Shown: one piece after another, positions 61,088 to 64,000 of the stretch
Layout: every line of letters begins with the position of its first letter
How positions within the stretch are numbered: the first letter of the stretch is position 1
DNA from: Cryptomeria japonica
Lineage: Eukaryota > Streptophyta > Pinopsida > Cupressales > Cupressaceae
Assembly: GCF_030272615.1 (NCBI RefSeq)
Contig: NC_081406.1
Coordinates: 399,172,939 to 399,236,938, forward strand
Length of the DNA: 64,000 bases
Direction: 5' to 3'
The notes under the pieces: model-generated
Databases searched by the model: none
The model's input: the letters and a program-made list of their open reading frames with translations, nothing else
Told to the model about the DNA's origin: nothing
Translations under genes and position numbers: made by a program

Positions 61088-61255
61088 TTCCTGGATGGCC
61101 TGCTAGCTTTAAAGGGATTTTATGGGTTTTCCTTGATTTTTCACTGGTTTTTTCCTTTTGTTCTATTTCTCTCTGTTTCTCGTGGCTTTCCTGTTTTAGT
61201 CTTGCTTGTAAAGGGTTTCAGGGCCCCTTCAAAACCTGCTTTTTCATTAATCAAA
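61088..61255 (+). other. L1b 3' UTR and tail
   Basis: T-rich sequence, then GGGCCCCTTCAAAACCT and a short TTAATCAAAAA tail. The same block, inverted, forms the 3' end of L1a at 41716-41897, which fixes the family 3' terminus. Confidence 0.8.
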
Positions 61256-64000
61256 AACATGGATGCTTGTCACCTCTTATTTGGAAGACCATGGCAGTAT
61301 GATCTCAAAGCACACCATGATGGCTTTAGGAACACCTACTCCATCACAAAGAAGGGAAAGGTCATAGAGCTACTACCCCTAACTTAAAACTATAAGAGCT
61401 AAAAGAAACTGAGTCTAAAGTGATGATGATGGAGGGAAAACTATTCCTCAAGGAGATAAAGATGGAAGAAGCAATATGCTTTGCATTTCTTCCAATACCA
61501 ACCTCAAAGGAGAAGCTTGTTGTAGATGGCATAGTAGAAGGAAAGGACAACGATCTCAGTCCGAAAGTGAAGGAGATCATTGGTAGATACCAAGGCATAG
61601 TTGCAGATGGAGTGCTAAGGAGTTTGTCCCCAATGAGAGAGATCATTCATTGTATTGACTTGATCCCAGGGGCTACATTTCCTAACAAGGCTGCATAAAA
61701 ACTCACACCACAACAAAATGAGAAGATGGAAAGGCAAATTAAAGAGTTGCTAGATTCTGATCTGATTGGGAAGAGTCTTAGCCCATGTGCAGTACCTGCA
61801 ATTTTGGCACCCAAAAAGGATGAAACATGGAGGCTTTGCACTGACTCAAGAGCACTCAATAAAATCACCATAAGATATAGATTTCCAATGCCTAAGATAG
61901 AATATTTGCTTGATTGTTTGTGGGGTGCAAATTTTTTTTCTAAAATTAATTTGAAGAGTGGATACCACCAAATTAGGATTAGGCCTGGTGATGAGTGGAA
62001 AACAACCTTCAAAACAAATGAAGGGTTGTATGAGTGGAAGGTTATTCCATTTGGTTTGTCTAATGTCGAAAGTACAATCATGAGACTCATGAATGAAGTT
62101 TTGAATGAATTCACAAGGAAGTTTGTAATAGTGTATTTGGATGACATCCTAGTATTCAGTAGGACAAAGGAAGAACACTTGAGGCATCTAGACATGGTTT
62201 TGAAAAATTTGAGTGAAGAGGAATTGATGATCAATATGAAAAAGTGTTTGTTATTGTAGGAAGAACTCATCTACCTTGGATTTGTGATCTCCAAAGGTCA
62301 CTTGAAGATGGATCAGGATAAGGTAAATGCAATTCTTTCTTGGTGTACTCTTAAGACTATTTGTGAAGTTAGAAGTTTCCATGGATTAGCTGCATTTTAT
62401 AGAAAGTTCATAAGAGGTTTAGGTCAGATATGTGCTCCAATGTTGGAAACCAAAAAAGGTGGTCAAAAGTGCAGGTTCTCTTGGACAAAGGAGGCGGATG
62501 AGGCATTTGAAACTCTCAAGAAAAAGGTAGATCAACAACTGGTACTTGCCTTACTTGATTTTAACAAATTGTTTTAGATAGAATGTGATGCTAGTCATGT
62601 GGCCATAGGAGCAGTCATAAGCCAAGAAGGCAGACTTATAACATTCTTTAGTGAAAAGATCAATGAGGCAAAGAGAAAATATTCTTCTTATGACCTAGAA
62701 ATGTATGCACTAGTTCAAGCTTTGAAAAACTGGAGGCACTATCTGCTACCAAAGGAATTTGTGGTCTATACTGACAACCAAGCCTTGAGTTTCATTAATA
62801 GCCAAGAAAAGTTAAGCCATAGGCATATGAAGTGGGTAGAATCCCTACAAGCCTATACCTTTTCCATAAAACACAAGAAAAGAGTAGCCAACAAAGTGGT
62901 TGATGCACTAAGTAGGAGAGTGCTAACCATATCTGAAATCCAATTAGAAAGCATTGGGATTGATGCAATGAAAGATATGTATGTTGTAGATGAGGACTTT
63001 AAGAAGATCTAAAGGGCATGTACTGAATTTGGTAAAAGGTATCATGTGGATTTTTCTGATTTTCTGATCCAAGATGGAATTCTTTTCAAAGGTGGGCAAT
63101 TGTGCATACCAAAGTGCTCAATCAGGACTAATATCATCAAGGAAAAGCATAGTGGGGCTATGGAAGGTCATTTTGGCTTGGACAAGACACTTGAATTGGT
63201 AAGAAGGAACTACTTTTGGCCCAAATTGCAGGATGATGTAAGAAAATTTGTAGATGCATGCACCATTTGCTAAAATGAAAAAGGAAGAAGTACCAATGCT
63301 GGTCTCTATCAACCCTTACCCATTCCCTCAAGACCTTGGGAAAGTGTGTCAATGGACTTTGTAATGGGTTTACCTAGGACCCAAAAGGGGTTTGACAGTG
63401 TATTTGTGATAGTGGATAGGTTTAGAAAAATGGCACATTTCTTGCCATGTAAGTCCACTAGTGATGCATCCTATATAGCAGATTTGTTTTTCAGAGAAGT
63501 AACAAGCATTCATGGACTTCCATTGAACATAGTGTCTGATAGGGATGTCAAATTTGTTGGCCATTTTTGGAGAACTCTATGGAGGAAACTTGGCACCAAT
63601 TTGTCTTTCTCATCGGCCTATCATCCATAAACGGATGGGCAGACATAAGTAGTAAACCAATCATTAGGGAATTTGTTGAGATGTCTTACAAGGTAGCATG
63701 GTAAAATGTAGGATTCAATCTTACCTCAAGCTAAGTTTGCCTACAATGACACAATAAATAGAAGCACAAGGAAGTCACCATTTCATATTGTGTATGGGTT
63801 ACATCTAAGAGGGGTATTGGATTTGATAAAACTACCCCATACGGATCCCATAAGTGTAGATTGTTAGAGGTTTGTTGAGGCCATAAAGGAAGTTCATGAG
63901 CAGGTCAAAATAAAACTTCAAAGGTCATCAGACAAGTACAAGGAACATGCAGATCAAAAAAGGAGAGAAGTGCAATTTCAAATTGGAGATTTGTTTTGGG
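61256..64000 (+). pseudogene. G2 pol: RT, RNase H, integrase, degraded, open to window end
   Basis: Begins with DACHLLFGRPWQYD, the plant gypsy linker after protease. A frameshift near 61390-61420 follows; from there to 64000 one phase is kept. RT: PAILAPKKDETWRLCTD, FPMPKIEYLLD and active site YLDD at 62134-62145. RNase H: IECDASHVAIGAV, YTDNQALSF. Integrase: zinc site H...C-x2-C (GHFGLDK to CTIC, about 63163-63270), then the core [12 protein letters not shown] and SDRDVKF. Stops at 61696, 62257, 62575, 63010, 63271 and 63628, with several more downstream of 63628. Text and primer site suggest a chromovirus, but the chromodomain is outside the window. Confidence 0.9.

Larger units (their letters stand above)
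55391..61255 (+). mobile_element. L1b: 5'-truncated LINE with ORF2 and a third ORF
   Basis: Starts part-way through the endonuclease domain, so the 5' UTR and ORF1 are missing. Contents: ORF2 55391-59370; spacer 178 bp; third ORF 59549-61087; 3' UTR with tail TTAATCAAAAA ending near 61255. Host G2 reads straight across the insertion point (...GTTAAC then ATGGATGC), with at most AAC repeated, so almost no target duplication is seen. Same family as L1a. Confidence 0.85.
52345..64000 (+). mobile_element. G2: Ty3-gypsy (chromovirus-like) retrotransposon, 3' end beyond window
   Basis: The C2 frame stops at 52344 and a new LTR begins with TGGTGCAAGAGC. After the LTR come a tRNA-Met primer site (53893), gag, protease, then LINE L1b (55391-61255), then RT, RNase H and integrase up to the window end. 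RT before integrase is the gypsy order. The GPY/chromodomain region and 3' LTR are not visible. Without L1b, about 5.8 kb is seen. Confidence 0.88.

Overview
The window is nuclear DNA from a seed plant with a very repeat-rich genome. The retroelement families and the organelle-like block suggest a gymnosperm, but the species cannot be fixed from sequence alone. I found no intact host gene, rRNA, tRNA or CRISPR array. Nearly every base belongs to mobile elements stacked inside one another, and nearly every element gene is broken by stops and frameshifts. The element names G1, S1, C1, C2, L1a, L1b, N1 and G2 are mine. Layout, outermost first: G1 (+, from 73) is a non-coding LTR retrotransposon with an LTR of almost 5 kb. 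Its 5' LTR (73-5771) carries a solo copia LTR, S1 (1350-2199, target duplication GTAAG). Its 3' LTR starts at 9512 and is cut at 9925 by C2. C2 is a minus-strand Ty1-copia element: its 3' LTR is 9926-11338 and its pol remnant lies far away at 49594-52344, because C1 has landed inside it. C1 (11626-49486) is a plus-strand Ty1-copia element. Its 5' LTR is split by a foreign block of about 17.7 kb (12585-23817 plus 33869-about 40370) with balanced base composition. The block is full of short dispersed palindromes, and I infer it is mitochondrial-type DNA transferred to the nucleus. Inside the block sits N1 (23823-33863, minus), an LTR element with a perfect TATAT target duplication. N1 has no visible reverse transcriptase; instead it has one Gln/Pro/Ser-rich frame of about 937 codons carrying two stops. 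C1 pol is also split by a truncated minus-strand LINE, L1a (41716-45108). On the right, C2 is cut by G2 (from 52345), a plus-strand Ty3-gypsy chromovirus-like element that runs off the window. G2 is in turn split between protease and reverse transcriptase by a second LINE of the same family, L1b (55391-61255). The insertions give a relative age order: G1 is older than C2, C2 older than C1, C1 older than the block, and the block older than N1. The observations I rate highest are: (1) both LINE copies carry a third ORF of about 513 codons downstream of RNase H, in the same place and at the same length; (2) about 27 copies of an 18-20 bp imperfect palindrome with core CTACTATTCTA lie only in the organelle-like block; (3) a second short motif, GATTCTATATGTAACATG, occurs in the same block, and N1 inserted into a copy of it; (4) N1 has a long ORF of unknown family in an otherwise RT-less retroelement; (5) stop codons in G2 are almost all explained by C-to-T or G-to-A change, as expected of methylated, silenced DNA.
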